A stretch of 64,000 nt of DNA from Diphasiastrum complanatum (GCA_029204225.1 CM055093.1:7141315-7205314); one strand, 5' to 3'. Shown: positions 1-12,299, counted from the first letter of the stretch. Notes: generated by a model not told the origin, from the sequence alone. Translations and numbers: made by a program.

Positions 1-33
<33 letters not shown>
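1..33. repeat. (CA)n microsatellite
   Basis: Perfect CA dinucleotide array running off the left edge of the window, so its true length is unknown. It is followed by AT-rich sequence. Confidence 0.95.
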
Positions 34-35
<2 letters not shown>

Positions 36-1805
36 TATCTATTTATTTATTATAGTGAACTGATTTATCTCAATTGTGGCTTGTGCAAGATTGGAAGTCT
101 TAATATGTTGTTGTTGTTTCAAATAATCCATCAAAAAAATCTTTGCTCCATGCACATGAAACCGATTTTCAACTTTTGCTTTGTTAATAGATTATCTTTT
201 GGCAATGAGGTGGTTGTGAAATCTCTTTCAAATTTTTTCTTATTCTCATTCAAAAACTATTTGGGTTACTTGCAGACAAGATGTCTTTATGTTTTCTTTG
301 TATATGTGTGCTAGTTTCATCCTAAACTCTAGCATGTCTAAAAGCATCATCCATCATTCCTTAATCTATTTTATCTCACCACATTTTGGTGTCACTTAAA
401 TGAGGAGACATAATTGAAATCTGGAGAGAACAAAATGAAGCCTTGGCAGATTCAAACCCTATCTCCAAGCAAGACAAGGTAAACAAGATGCGAAGTAGAT
501 TCTTTTTTTACTACTTTTAAGAGCTAGTGAATCTATAGATTGTTCAAGAAATTGAGTAAATGTACAAGTTTGTGGCAAAATGCTACAAACTTTGAAGAAT
601 GCATTTGGAGTGGAATTAACATTCCAAAACTGACCCTTAATTGAGCTTCAAACACATCTAAACATTAACATTTCTTGAAAAATAGATTAACAGGTTTTTC
701 TTTTGTCAACGGTGTTTTTTTGGAATCTTATTTGAGAAAGATAAAGTAGTAATTTCTTTAACATATCCATGTATACCTTTGTATCAAGAAAAAAGCAAGC
801 TAAATAATGGGTTCATATTAGATTTAGAAGGTAAAAAATGTTGATATTCTACAATATGGAAACATAAATATTGAGTAATGCATCATCAACAAATAAGGAA
901 AATTTGAAATAAGAATAGATTCAATGTGTTTCAATAAGAGCTAACAATATTCTGATCGACTGTAGTTGGCTACACGATTGTGGATTTCTAATAATTGAAA
1001 AAGAAGAAATTTAAGTTCATATATTCTTTACTACTAAGTTCATATATTTCAAAACTAAGTTCATATATTCTTTATTACTACCATGACTGAATACCATCAC
1101 GAAATTTAAGTTGCATATTGCCTAAGCCTTCAACTTTGTGTGAAGTGGCACCTTCAACATAAATATATTTTTTGTGATTAGTCAGTCCTTGGAGAATTCT
1201 TTGAACCAATTTCTTGTGGCATTTGAGGAGTTTAGTTCCCAAAAAAGTTTCTATATTGAATACGACATAGGATAAAAAAATAAGTCGAAACAAATGACCA
1301 ATATATTCTCTTTGCCTACCCAAACCACTTCCAATGGCCTAGCCATTCTATCTGTAGTTATTCTTAACTTGTTTAACCAATATAATTATGGTTCATATTT
1401 GGCTAACCAGGATTGTGTAGATGTGATATTAAATCAACCTTACTTGTGCATTCCCTCCAATTCTAAAGATGTGCATCATCTTGATGTCGAAATCAAAATA
1501 TATGAGTGCCATCTCAATATAAGATTCATTTCTACCTTGGTGATGTATAGTGGTGAATCACTTTTAAAGCAAACCAGCTATGGAGTTAGAAGACTGATTA
1601 CTTCATACCTTGTCCTTCATGGCACATGCTACATAGTAGCAGCACAACTTTTTTATTCAAAATGTAGAGCAAAACAGTTATAGACTTATTGCAGTAGACA
1701 GAGTCTTCAAATCATAATCCTACATATAGCTGGGAAAACCAAATTATAGAGCTTAAATCTCCCACAGGTCTATCCTGTTAATGATCAATCAACAAACCCA
1801 TTTCA
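34..1805. other. AT-rich stretch with no recognised gene
   Basis: I see short open frames only, the longest about 129 codons at 1294-1683 on the plus strand, and none resembles a protein family I know. There are no LTR ends or primer binding sites. The right edge reaches the poly(A) region of the minus-strand dioxygenase gene. Confidence 0.5.
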
Positions 1806-1811
1806 TTTATT
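1806..1811 (-). promoter_or_regulatory. putative poly(A) signal of the dioxygenase gene
   Basis: AATAAA on the minus strand, about 100 nt past the stop codon at 1911-1913. This is a usual position for a plant near-upstream element. It is assigned from sequence only. Confidence 0.45.
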
Positions 1812-1910
1812 TCAGTAGAACATTTAACACTTTAGTCATACGGATTGGGATCACCTGCAGGTGGTAACATATACCATGAATGCATGAGCAGTACAGGCAA
1901 TTTGTGGTGA

Positions 1911-4074
1911 TTAGCCTTTGAGTTCTATGAGCTTGAACCTGGCCTTGGCTTTGTCTATCAGTTCGCCATCATAGAACGAGATTCGATACTCCTCGAACGA
2001 GAATTGCTTGAACTTGGCTGGATGATCTGCATCTATCAGCTCTGTGGCTGGCTCTATCACACTCTCTGGCTCTGGGTATAGAAAAAGTGCTGCTGACACC
2101 CGACGCTTCTCGCTGTTCACAGCTACTCTGTGTACAACGCTGGGATAGATGCTATTGCTCCATACCTTCACACACAAAGCATTCACATATTTAACAAATC
2201 AGCTTATAGTATGATTCAGAGTAATAGAGGGTGGTAGAAAAACATGTTGTTCAGGTATTTAAGCACAGGCTCAGGGTGAAACTTTAAGCCATTCACGTGG
2301 TCCAATAATGCAATAAGAGCTTGCCCCACATGTAGTTAACATTCAACGTTAGTGCTAAATCAGGGGAGGGCAGGGACCCTCAACTAATCAGATTAGCGGG
2401 ACCAGTTAGGAAATTCAGTTACTACTAAGTGATACCGTGTATTTTGGCCAAACATAACATGGCTGATAGATACCCCACATTAGACTAACAGTTTCCATCC
2501 CTCTGTTCCCTCTCGTCTAGATTTGCTTTTCATTGCCTGGCTTATCTTATTCCATCACTAATTGCCTTGCTGCCAAACAAATACTCTCCTTGGCATGCTT
2601 TGCTTCCATCGCTGCTACCAAAGGAATGTCATGTCTTGATGGCTTCCTGTCATTGCTGTTGCAAGGGAATGCCAGCGTGCCTGGTTGCCGAAGGAATACG
2701 CGCGTGTTTATTGTCTCAAATCAGAGAAATCAGATGAAGAGATACTCACAGAGGATATGTTGGTAGAATAGCATCTGGCAGAGCAAGTGGAATAGGTTTG
2801 ATTGAAAATCCAGTGTTAAGCTCATCTCTGATCATGATTAGCAGGTCAGTTGGACTAGTGAACTGCAAGTACTGGTATTTTACTCACATTCAAAGCTTAC
2901 AGCCTCACAGTTTGGTTATATTCCTCCATTGCTTCAGCCAGCATTGTAAATAGGGAAGCCAGTCGAGCTCAGAATGAAGTTTTCTTGCAGCTAATAATAT
3001 CATTGTAAGTTTGAAACAGCTAACAGGTACTTGTGGGAAGAGCTTTCACCTCTAGAATGTCTCCCACGTTCACAACCAGGCTGTCGGGCTGTGGCTGGAT
3101 GGAAAACCACTTATTGTCCTTCAGGACTTGCAAGCCACCCACTTGATCCTCGAACAGGATGGTTAGTGCGTCGTCATCTGCATGTGCATTGAGGCCGAGA
3201 GCATCTGCTGGCCTTTCGCAGATTGGATAGTAGTTGAGTCGAAGGCAGGAATTGGTACCTTCACAATGAGTCTTGAATTTGCTAGAGTCGAGGTTGAGTG
3301 CAGTTGTGAGGTAATGCAGGAGCTCCAATCCCAGGTGTTGTGATGCTCTCATGTATTCTTTTATTACTGATCTGCAGCATCCAAGATGGAGAGCTTCATC
3401 AACAATGTTACTATTACACTGAATTCTGAACAGATAGACAACAGTATCATCAGACACCAAAATCAGATTAAGAATTTTCTAAGACTCATGTTGAGATACT
3501 AGGAAGAAAGAGTACTGAAATACTTGAATTCCTCGCCACCTCCGCAAGGCCAGAACTTCTCAGCGTGCTCATCAACACATTTGGGATCGCAGAAGAGCTG
3601 CAAGCCTTCATGCCAAATCAATTTGACAAAGATGTGCTCGTCTGCCCCAGAAAAGAACCCAATCTCACGCTTGGGAGGGCAAGGCGCGTTCCTCTTCACC
3701 TCAATTGGCAGCGAAAACAGTCGCCACATCTGCTCTTCTAGTCTGCGAAGCAGATCCGAGGTCAGTCCATGGTTGAAAAGACGTATGAAGCCCCACTCTT
3801 GGCAGGCTTTGGCCAGATCCTTGAGAAGCTGTCCCAGCTCCTCGTCACCTGCGTTCCGCAGCTTCTCTAGATCTATAACTGGCAGATCTGCAACACTTTC
3901 CTCCAGCTCTTCGTCCTTGGGCCACATGAAGTCCTGCATCTTTCTCGTGCCACATTCCAAAGCAGCAGTGATGGTGTCTACACTGATTTTGGCATCATCG
4001 TACTTGCCTCCCAAGTATTGGTTGCCTTCCACGGCAGCACCAACACTGCTGGTACCTTCTCCCTCTATCCCCAT
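1911..4074 (-). CDS. 2-oxoglutarate/Fe(II)-dependent dioxygenase, three exons
   Basis: Predicted soluble, probably cytosolic non-haem iron oxygenase of the plant DOXC type, 393 residues. It would couple 2-oxoglutarate decarboxylation to oxidation of a small substrate that I cannot name. Exons on the minus strand are 4074-3524, 3425-3050 and 2165-1911, with introns of 98 and 884 nt, all GT-AG, and phases that restore one open frame. The N-terminal dioxygenase domain lies at about residues 63-165 (WGFIRLFNHG at 95-104). The jelly-roll domain carries iron ligands H265, D267 and H321, and the 2-oxoglutarate-binding R331-x-S333. The length suits the family. The ATG at 4072-4074 begins the longest frame and follows a CT-rich leader. 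No stops or frameshifts are seen, which is unusual in this window. The subfamily (flavonoid, DMR6-like, SRG1-like or other) is unresolved. Confidence 0.88.
2166..3049 (-). other. intron 2 of the dioxygenase gene
   Basis: Donor GTGAAA follows a GAG codon at 3052-3050 and the acceptor AG is at 2167-2166. Both flanks are in phase 0, so the family-typical GDxLE and VWSN segments join directly. The pyrimidine tract before the acceptor is weak. I see no coding sequence or complete mobile element inside. Confidence 0.75.
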
Positions 4075-4076
4075 AG

Positions 4077-4205
4077 CTGATGGCGAGATAGATAGAGAGA
4101 GGGGGGTATGGAGAGAGAGACGGCGAGATCAGAAAGAGCGAGAGCGAGAGATGGCGAGAGCGAGAGAAAGAGAGAGATAAGAGAGAGCGAGAGAGCGCAA
4201 GCGAG
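4077..4205 (-). promoter_or_regulatory. CT-rich leader / core promoter region of the dioxygenase gene
   Basis: Immediately upstream of the ATG the minus strand is almost pure CT dinucleotide with CGCT interruptions. No TATA box is obvious. Such pyrimidine patches are common near transcription starts of TATA-less plant genes. The exact start site cannot be read from sequence. The 218-codon plus-strand frame over this region and exon 1 is an antisense shadow. Confidence 0.45.
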
Positions 4206-4889
4206 CGAGGTAAGGATGGTCACATGCACCATTTGGAGGGAGGAGGGCCAGTTCTTGGCGCAGAGTGGCCAGCTTCAGCCCAGCATCCATGTCAGGCCAG
4301 GCTGGATAATTACAAACAAACTCATAGTCACTAGGGTAGTAGGGCACAATGATTCTAGAGGTGAGACACATATTATTACTTTTTGGCCTAATAATTGAAT
4401 GTTGGTGTTTTGCTCCCATAATTGCAAATAGGGGGTTCTCAAAGCACTTATGTGTTATTCTAGTGACCAATTAAGGCACATTTAACTTGCGGCGGCGTTG
4501 GACATCATCCAAGGAAGACATTTGATGAATGAAATAACTACTACCCATGAAAAAATGAAAAGTAAAATCAAAATCACCATAAAATTTTCAGTTCCAATTT
4601 TTATAGACAAAATTTAAAAAAAAATCCTATCAAAGATGATTGGTCAGGCTATTACCACATATAATTCGGTCCCTAAGTGGCCTCCACCACCTAGCATGTA
4701 ACTGAGTTCAACGAGATGGAGAATGAATGTGAAGAAAGAAAGTGAAAGTTTGTGAAACTATTTTGTAAACTTCTCCATTCTTTCTCGGATGCCTCATGTT
4801 TGGATTGCATTTGCGATGTTTGATTATGCAAAATATTAATGGCTTCAAGTTGGACTAATTGTTGGAAATGGAGTGAATTTAGCGGAGGC
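4206..4889. other. upstream region of the dioxygenase gene, no gene seen
   Basis: AT-rich beyond about 4500, with no recognisable coding sequence. It should contain the proximal promoter of the minus-strand dioxygenase gene, but no motif stands out. Confidence 0.4.
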
Positions 4890-4901
4890 GCTCAGATACC
4901 A
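4890..4901 (-). promoter_or_regulatory. copia-type primer binding site, isolated
   Basis: The minus strand reads TGGTATCTGAGC, a common variant of the initiator-Met primer binding site of Ty1/copia elements. A TGTTGG LTR-like start follows at 4903 on the plus strand. It marks the 5' end of a minus-strand element whose body is missing. Confidence 0.5.
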
Positions 4902-5022
4902 CTGTTGGATAAGAGCATTGATTACCACTGATGAAATGAGATAATCTGAATTGGATGTTCTGATATCTCCTGAATAAGTTCAATCTCATATTTGGAATCT
5001 TTTTCAGTTTCCTATAGTTAGA

Positions 5023-5620
5023 TTTAGAAATCCTAACTGAAGCTATTGACAGTCCCAACAAGGACAAATGGATAAAAGCAATGGAGGAAGAAATGCACTC
5101 CATACAAACAAACAAGGTCTGAACTGTTGAACTAGTACCAGCTGACAGAAAGACTGTCAAATGCAAGTGGTTCTACAAATACAAGTATGGTCCAGACAAC
5201 AATGTATCAAAATACAAAGTCAGGCTAGTTGTGTGGCATCAACTATACTGAAACGTTTTCTCATGTTGTCAAGCACACATCTATATGCATATGCAGCAGC
5301 CTATGATCTGAAGATCCATATTGTGGACGAGAAAACAACATTCTTACCTGGAGAGCTTAACGAAGAGCTACCAGGTTTTACCTGCAAGTCATTTGCTAAC
5401 TATGCTGCAAGATGCACAGAAGCATCTACGGACTAAAATAGTCTGCCAAGCAATGGTACAAACTGCTGCTAAGAAGAAGATATCCTTATTTGATTCAGAA
5501 CGAATTTCTCTCACAAATAAGGTAGATAATCATTATCGGTGTCTATGTAGACGACACCCTGATTCTGACAACCCGATTGCACATGTGAAGGCAGATATTT
5601 CGAGACACTTCGAGGTTGGC
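5023..5620 (+). pseudogene. Ty1/copia reverse transcriptase relic
   Basis: Broken copia RT. The start matches the conserved block with KWIKAMEEEMHSI, then an in-frame stop, then the KTVKCKWFYKYKYGPD block typical of copia RT. After frameshifts, the active-site YVDD is still readable at 5544-5555. The downstream part fades out by about 5620. No LTRs are attached. A closer relative of the same type lies at 49390-50290. It cannot encode a functional protein. Confidence 0.8.
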
Positions 5621-7440
5621 ACCTTTCAATGCCACCTAAGGGCAATTCTCATCCCTTGTGAAATGGAGGGAAGGCCTCTTGGAGTGGCTCCACCAATTAG
5701 AGTAAAGGATTTTGGGCCTTTTGGACTTACCCCCCACTCCATGTGAAACCACCCTAAGTCAAGATTTTTTAATTTCTTTGTCTCAAAACTTGACATTGAC
5801 ATTTTATTTCTTTGTTTAAGCTTAAGCTTAATATAGCTAAAACTTAAAAATTAACTTAGCTTTGTAAAGTTTTATAACAAAAGTTTACATAAGCTTATTC
5901 TCAACTTTAGCAAAGATTATATTAAATGTTTTTTTTTGTTAAAGCATAGATTCACAAAGGTTAACCAAGCTTTGAATCTTTAATACATGCAAAGAGTGTA
6001 TCATTAAAATAAACTTGGTACCTATGTACAATTTCCTTTTGTACTTATATTCATTGGACAAAGATCCTTTTCAAGCTTTAGCTTATGCCGCAGGCCTGAT
6101 GAATATATATATTTTAAGTGTCCAAATATCTAAAAATAGTCATATTATATGGCTTTTGGTAACAATAAAACAATAGAGTCTTCTTTTTATGATTTTTAAG
6201 CCCAAAATCGATAAACATAGAACAATTTCATTTTTTGCAAATTTTGTAATAGAAAATGGCTACCATAAACTAGAAAACCATAAAAAAATTCAGTCCTTTA
6301 GGTAGCACAAGAGGTTTGGTCTCTATCTAAACGATGTTGAAATTAAATGGCATGAAAGACAAAGTTTTTCATAGTGATTCCAACATGAAAGATAAGCTTT
6401 TCAATCACACAAACTTGAAGTTTTAACCAACCAAAATAGAGTCAGAACGATTACACTTTTGCACAAAGATCAATGGCTCTTATACTAAATGTTATGAAGG
6501 ACCCCTATCATCAAAGCCGACCTATGTAACGACACAATTAGGTGATGACACTCTGAAACTGATCCATAGAGATACTCCCATCTCACCCCCGTGCAATGGA
6601 TCTATAGACCACCATCAATCATGTTAAGGTCTCCCCCAAGCGACAATGGCCCATACCACTGCATCTTAGCTTCAACCCTCGCATACCGCCATCTCTTAGC
6701 TAATTATGTCCTGGCCTAACCACACGGGAAGAGCTCTTCATTCTCAAAGCAAGAATGAATGCCTAGCTCATGAAGATCCACCTCTATATTCATAGTAGGT
6801 CACATCTAATTATTGACACACATCGGTTGTATGCACAGTCATTGATGGTCAACAATATTGGGTTACTGCGTGCTAATAGAACATTGAAACATGGTACCCA
6901 AATGACCTATAGCTCCATATCAGTGCCCTATTCCGTATAAACATATCGTCACCTCAGGTAGGTTGTTATGTTCCCTTGTGGGTACGTAACACTAGGTATC
7001 ATATTTCATATCTTGATATGATTGATCTGCAAGAAGAAGATGAGACTATTTTAATTTCAAATGTGTGGTAGGTAGCTATGTATCTTTCTCTTCATCTTTG
7101 GATTCATGAATTGCATAGAGTGATCAATTCAATTTTTTTATTCTTTATTGAGATTCTTGAAGATCAGTTCATGCTTTTGATGCTTTTAGGTTGGTGCTTG
7201 AAGATATTGAAAGCTTTTAAAGTTTTTGTTTTGCTTTTTACTTTTTGTTTTGCTTTTGAAGTTTGTTTTGTTGTTTTTGTGAAAGAAAGTGAAGAGAGGT
7301 AAGATAAGTGTTTGGATAGATAGTGTTAAGTGTTAAGCGTTTGAATAATAGTGTTTGAATAGATAGTGTTAAGTGTTTGAATAGATATTGTTAAGTGTTA
7401 AGTGTTTGAATAGATAGTGTTTGATGGTGAATGAATCTTA
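5621..7440. other. no gene recognised
   Basis: AT-rich sequence with scattered short frames and no protein family that I can name. Near 6480-7000 the composition is more balanced, but no LTR ends or primer binding sites are visible. From about 7315 a GTGTTTGAATAGATAGTG phrase is repeated several times and leads into the GA-repeat cluster. Confidence 0.45.
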
Positions 7441-7450
7441 GATTTGTAAT

Positions 7451-7451
<1 letters not shown>

Positions 7452-7531
<80 letters not shown>

Positions 7532-7877
7532 TGTTTTTTAATTTTGCATTGATTTAGAATGGTTTTGGATATTGTTCTTCTTGTAATATATTGTTAGTAT
7601 TATTTAGGATAGTGTTTGGTAATAATAGATTATTTGTTTTGTAATTTGTGAGAGAGAGAGAGAGAGAGAGAGAAGAAGTGGAGTGTAGGTGTATGCTTGA
7701 AGATATTAAAAGCTTTTGGAGTTTATGTTTTGCTCTTTTTTTGAAAAATAAAGTTTGTTTTAATTATTTTTGTGAAAGAAAAATGAAGAGAGGAAAGCCA
7801 AGTGTTTGAATAGATAGTGTTGAGTGTTAAGTGTTTGAATAATAGTGTTTAATGGTAAATGAATCTTATATTTGTAG

Positions 7878-7970
<93 letters not shown>

Positions 7971-8178
7971 GAATTTTGCATTGATTTAGAATGATTTAGG
8001 ATAGTGTTCATAATATATTGTTAGAATTATTTAGGATAATATATGTGTGTTTGTTTGTGTGTGTTTGAAAGGAGGTGTATGTGTTTTGAATTTTGCATTG
8101 ATTTATAATTTAGGTTAATAGATAAATAGAGATAGTGTGCATTTATTTAGGATTAAGAATGATAGATGAATAGATGGT

Positions 8179-8234
<56 letters not shown>

Positions 8235-8648
8235 TGTTTAGCAATTTGCATTGATTTAAGATTTGAGAGAGAGAGAAAGAGGGGGGGGGGAGGGAGGGAG
8301 AGAGAAGAAGTGTGTATGTGTGTGTGTTTTGCATTTTGAATTTAAGATAATAGATAAATAGATAATATTTGATAGTAACTGAATGTTAGATTTGTAATTT
8401 GTGTGTGTGTGTGTGTTTTACATTTTGCATTGATTTAAAATTTAGGATAATATATAGATAGATAGTATTAATAGAATGAAGATTTAATAGAATGAGAGAG
8501 AGAAAGGGAAAGAATTTGAAGTAGATTAGAATGATTGGAGACAAAGAGAGGGGGGTGGGAAGGAAGTTTGTATGTGTGTGTGTTTTGTATTTTGAATTTA
8601 AGATGATAAATAGATAATGTTTAATAGTAATTGAATGCTACATATGTA

Positions 8649-8693
<45 letters not shown>

Positions 8694-8840
8694 AGAAGAA
8701 GAAGAAGAAGAAGAAAAAGTGTGTGTGTGTGTGTATGTGTGTTTTGCATTTTGCATTGATTTATAATTTAGGATAATATATGAATAGATAGTGTTAATAG
8801 AATGAGAGAGAGAGAGCGAGATAGAGAGAGAGAGGGGGGT
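7452..8840. repeat. archipelago of (GA)n tracts with repeated spacer
   Basis: Long GA tracts lie at about 7452-7528, 7651-7673, 7881-7966, 8181-8232, 8653-8691 and 8804-8834. They are separated by spacers that repeatedly contain TTTGCATTGATTTA (near 7543, 7975, 8093, 8246, 8424 and 8752) and GATAGTGTT phrases. This suggests a tandemly duplicated unit of roughly 150-430 bp in which the GA block has varied in length. Serine-leucine frames on the minus strand are translations of the repeat and are not genes. Confidence 0.85.
8281..8298 (+). repeat. G-run / possible G-quadruplex
   Basis: Ten consecutive G followed by AGGGAGGG inside the GA cluster. The composition could form a quadruplex. This is inferred from sequence alone. 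Confidence 0.4.
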
Positions 8841-8859
8841 ATTTGAAGCTTGCAATGAT

Positions 8860-9400
8860 GATTCAATTGTGTAATAGACTATTTTTTGTTAATTGCTTGT
8901 GTATGTGACAAAGATATTCAAAGAAAAAGAAAGATAGCAAGTGTTGTAAGAGTGAAAAAGCTTGCACTCAAGCTTCGAGCTTCCCAGTGAGTTTGTGTTG
9001 TTTCAGTTTGACATTACTTTAATTTCTTAAAAGCAATGCTGTATTTCATCACATGCACTAGATATTAGTTAATATGAAAGAGTGAAGTGTAGGTAATTAA
9101 AATATCCAATCCTAGGAAGGTGTGTAGCCCTTACTTTTCTCTCGTTAAAGGCGAGGTTCTAATATTTTCTTAAATGGAAAAACCTATACGTCGCAGGGAG
9201 GGAATATGAGGTGACATTCTGAAATATGACATAATCGCAAGGTTCGGGTATTGTAATTATCACATTCAACTCTAACTATATTAAAAGTATACATAAAAGT
9301 ATTGCAAGGAATATATAAAAAAATGAATGCAAGTGAATTTAAGTACTAATAACATAAATCATTCTCGTCATTTTCATCAAGTCTTGAAACTCATTTGAAT
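8860..9400. other. no gene recognised
   Basis: AT-rich intergenic sequence. I see no coding region, LTR end or tandem repeat here. Confidence 0.4.
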
Positions 9401-9406
9401 CTAGGT

Positions 9407-10100
9407 CTAAATATAATCGTATATTCCAATCGTGTCTCTTTGATAATGTGAGCTACCCTCATATATAATCTCCTCTTCTTCTAGTTCTATCTCATCCAAA
9501 CTTGGGGGCCTCAAATTACTCTCAATTTGGCCTTGCACGATCGTAGGAATCTCATCATTTGCAATTGTATTTTCTTCTCCCGTCATTTCCATATCATTTG
9601 GAGCTTGGACGAGTGGTTCAGGTTCTTCCAAAACCTCAAAATTGGGTGGTTTGTCGTGTGTATCCAATGTTACAATATCTTTACTTCAAACACATGTTGT
9701 TTTCTTGCATTAAGTTGGATCACATACCACCATCTTGGGTCTATTCGATCTAGATGAAATTAAGTATGCTTATGTGATTCCATTTGGCAACGGTTCTTGT
9801 TTGGATATCATACAACATTTTCACTTGCTGTGAGACATCATGGCTAGGTCCATTTGTCTCCAACATCATATATCCTCCTCGGTTCAATGCATCCACCTCT
9901 GATTGTTGAAGACTTGTGCCTCGTTGAACATGCCAGACACCAATAACATGTGGCGGAGAGCTAATAACATTTTGGTCAACTTTTTCAGTTCTTGTGACTT
10001 CGCTAGCACTAAACCACAAAAATTGATTTGTGAGTCCATTCTGATGTTTTCCAGTTTCAAAAAACTTGGTGTCACCCTTGATGTAATAATTTTGTTTCAA
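9407..10100 (-). pseudogene. decayed minus-strand open stretches of unknown origin
   Basis: Two minus-strand frames, 10100-9750 (116 codons) and 9667-9407 (86 codons), lie end to end. The second is strongly acidic and Glu-rich. The first has a mixed, protein-like composition. They may be parts of one decayed transposon ORF, but I do not recognise a family, and the first frame has competing overlapping frames. Treat as unknown. Confidence 0.25.
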
Positions 10101-10109
10101 CTATGCATT

Positions 10110-11046
10110 CTAGGATACCTTATGGCCCACCAACTATTGCTCAAAAGTCTTTCTAGCACATCAGCAAACAATGTCAAACTCGCGCTTTGCAAAACAATAG
10201 GAGGTTGCCACTATAATTAGATGCACTACAACCTACAACACTTATCTTTGTCTTTGAACACTCTCTTTGCATATATTCTATATTTGGACAATTGGACAAT
10301 TGGCATTGTCGTTATTCCATTGATCTATATGTCTTTTTTATCTCACATTGATGGTGGTGCATTTACAGTTAACCTTGTCCCTGTTGAAAGATGTCGTTGT
10401 TAGTTCAGAAACGTCAAGAACGCTCTAAAACCACTGATGTGAAAAATGTGGAACGCAAATTGCAAATATCAATCAGGCTCTGTAACGAAACGAAGTGAAA
10501 CTAGATGAAACGAAACGAAACTTGAACAAATATATGATATTGACATTGTTGAAGCGAAATCAAATCAATCGCAAATGAAAACAATTCAGATGGATTTTAG
10601 ATATGATTGCTGGTCATTGCCTGCTATATCATTCCTACAATCCTCCAAAAAGTAGACAGACAATACTGATCTACATTTGAGATTAATACAACATTCAACA
10701 AAAACTGAACCGGTAAGCGAAATTGATAAAAACAAGTGAATGAGATACACAAGTGATGGCAGACGGTAATTCATTCAAGATCAGACAAAATTGAGAGTGT
10801 TATGTGCGTAATCAACTAGTTGACATGTTAATATTCGTCCAACTTTTATCCAGACTTGTAGTCTTTCTTTGTGTTTTTACACAATGTGTATAACTACTCA
10901 AAAACGGCTCACAGTGTCAGTATTTTTTGGATTTTCTCTCACTTTGGCTTTTCTGCAAAATGTCAGATGCCTCAAATGTTAAGGAAATGATGTTGGCGAA
11001 GACTTTCGCATTTTTCACATGACAGTTTACGTTCATTTTTGTAGAG
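10110..11046. other. no gene; one degenerate copia primer-site-like motif
   Basis: At 10422-10433 the minus strand reads TGGTTTTAGAGC, three changes from the copia primer binding site, followed on the plus strand by TGATGTGAAAAATG. It may be the edge of an old minus-strand LTR. GAAACGAAAC-type short repeats occur at about 10485-10525. Nothing else is recognised. Confidence 0.3.
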
Positions 11047-11336
11047 TTACAGTTTACGTTCAAATCTGTAGACATAGTGTTTACGATCAAATTCACCGTC
11101 TTGCATTAATTCATTAGCCTCTAGCTCTGCATTTACAACTACAGAACCTGGTTCAGCTGTAGCAAAAGCTTTAGGACGAAGGTTTTTAGGTAAATTTTCA
11201 GGATTAAGAGGATTATCAAAGAAAGTTTCATTAAAATTTTGGAAGCATGAATCTCCTCTTTGCAAAGATTCTTGAAGACTTTTGAAAAAATCGTCTTGAA
11301 CCAATATCTTTCTAGTCGAGTAGCTCTATCTGACAT
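11047..11336 (-). other. unrecognised minus-strand open frame
   Basis: An 85-codon frame rich in Asn, Glu and Phe, with an overlapping alternative frame. I know no family for it. It may be a fragment of retroelement coding sequence, because the next sequence on the right is a copia relic. Confidence 0.2.
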
Positions 11337-11524
11337 ACACTAGGGATGAAAATGGAGTTGTTAGTGTGTATCAACTTTATTTGGTTCCAACAGAAAAGCT
11401 CGAATCAGAATCGAACTCGAAACTTATAGAATCGAACTCGAAACCACCTGTAGAAGATCTGACAGACAACGAAAACCACTAGAAAGATATGGTCAGGATG
11501 TTTTTAATATAGCCATCGATTTTT

Positions 11525-11685
11525 GTGGTTTTTTTGATGAACCTCAAACATTCGAGAAAGTTGTTGATGGACCAGATAAAGATTGTTGGATTCAAGCAAT
11601 GGAGGATGAAATGTCATCCATGTATAAAAACAATGTATGGACACTTGCACTTGTTCCTTGTCAAAATATTGAAAAATCTATCTAA
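11525..11685 (+). pseudogene. copia RT N-terminal fragment, cut by an LTR
   Basis: In one frame the stretch encodes EPQTFEKV...CWIQAMEDEMSSMYKNNVWTL, the conserved start of a copia RT domain. It stops being recognisable at about 11680, where a TGTTGTGAG LTR-like end begins. This appears to be an older element interrupted by the next one. Confidence 0.7.
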
Positions 11686-12271
11686 TGTTGTGAGTATGGG
11701 TCCTAAAAATGCCAAAGATGAATTGAGCTCTTTTGGCTTAGTATAGACCCATCTTAGAATAAAATATTCAAGGTAGGTAGAAGTAGAAACTCGAGCTACC
11801 ATAGGAATTGCCATTTGTACTGTACATGCCACATTCAATGCATGAAAAGACTATGTGGCACAATTAGACATAGTGAGGTGGCTTGGATAAGTCTAGATAG
11901 CTTGAGAGGTGGATCAACAACTCCAATTCAACTCAAAGTAGGAGAAGAGTCCATGGATCTATATATATGTGATGTACTCTCATTGAGAAAATGATGACAT
12001 CTGTGTGTAATGCAAATTTGGAGACAAGCTCTTTGTGCCCTCTCTCTCTCCACAAGTTTTGTACTTGCTATTTTCTCTCTCTAGCTGAGTAGACACATTT
12101 ATGATGCTTTGTCTTATGTTTTGTTGACAGATCTTGCTTGTAACACAATAATATTGCTTGTATGATCAGCTTTCCTATTGACAACCAATGCTAGTCTGAT
12201 CTTTATGGTGTTATTGTACTTAGGAGATCAAAAATACATGTGTAGGGCATCCCACATGTGTGAATTCAGCA
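11686..12271 (+). repeat. putative 5' LTR of copia relic A
   Basis: Begins TGTTG and ends CA directly before a perfect copia primer binding site. It contains a TATATATA run near 11960 and a CACATGTGTGAA motif at 12253-12264, like other LTRs here. The left boundary is inferred from the loss of coding similarity and the TG. No matching 3' LTR was found. Confidence 0.55.
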
Positions 12272-12283
12272 TGGTATCAGAGC
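12272..12283 (+). promoter_or_regulatory. copia primer binding site (initiator tRNA-Met)
   Basis: TGGTATCAGAGC, the exact consensus plant Ty1/copia primer binding site, abutting the LTR end. Integrase coding sequence begins only about 30 nt later, so gag and protease are missing. Confidence 0.85.
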
Positions 12284-12299
12284 CTACCTAGGTTTTACA

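Noticed and set aside
3524-4180. 218-codon plus-strand frame
   Set aside because: It is antisense to exon 1 of the dioxygenase and its CT leader. The minus-strand frame has clear family motifs and splice sites; this one has none.
7452-8840. CRISPR-like array (repeats with spacers)
   Set aside because: Repeats are dinucleotide tracts of varying length, spacers are related to each other, and the DNA is plant nuclear.
7760-8855. Long Ser-Leu-Ser-Leu open frames on the minus strand
   Set aside because: They are translations of (CT)n microsatellites, with no independent coding signal.
9750-10100. CACTA transposase
   Set aside because: The frame has a protein-like composition, but none of the conserved transposase blocks I would expect could be found.
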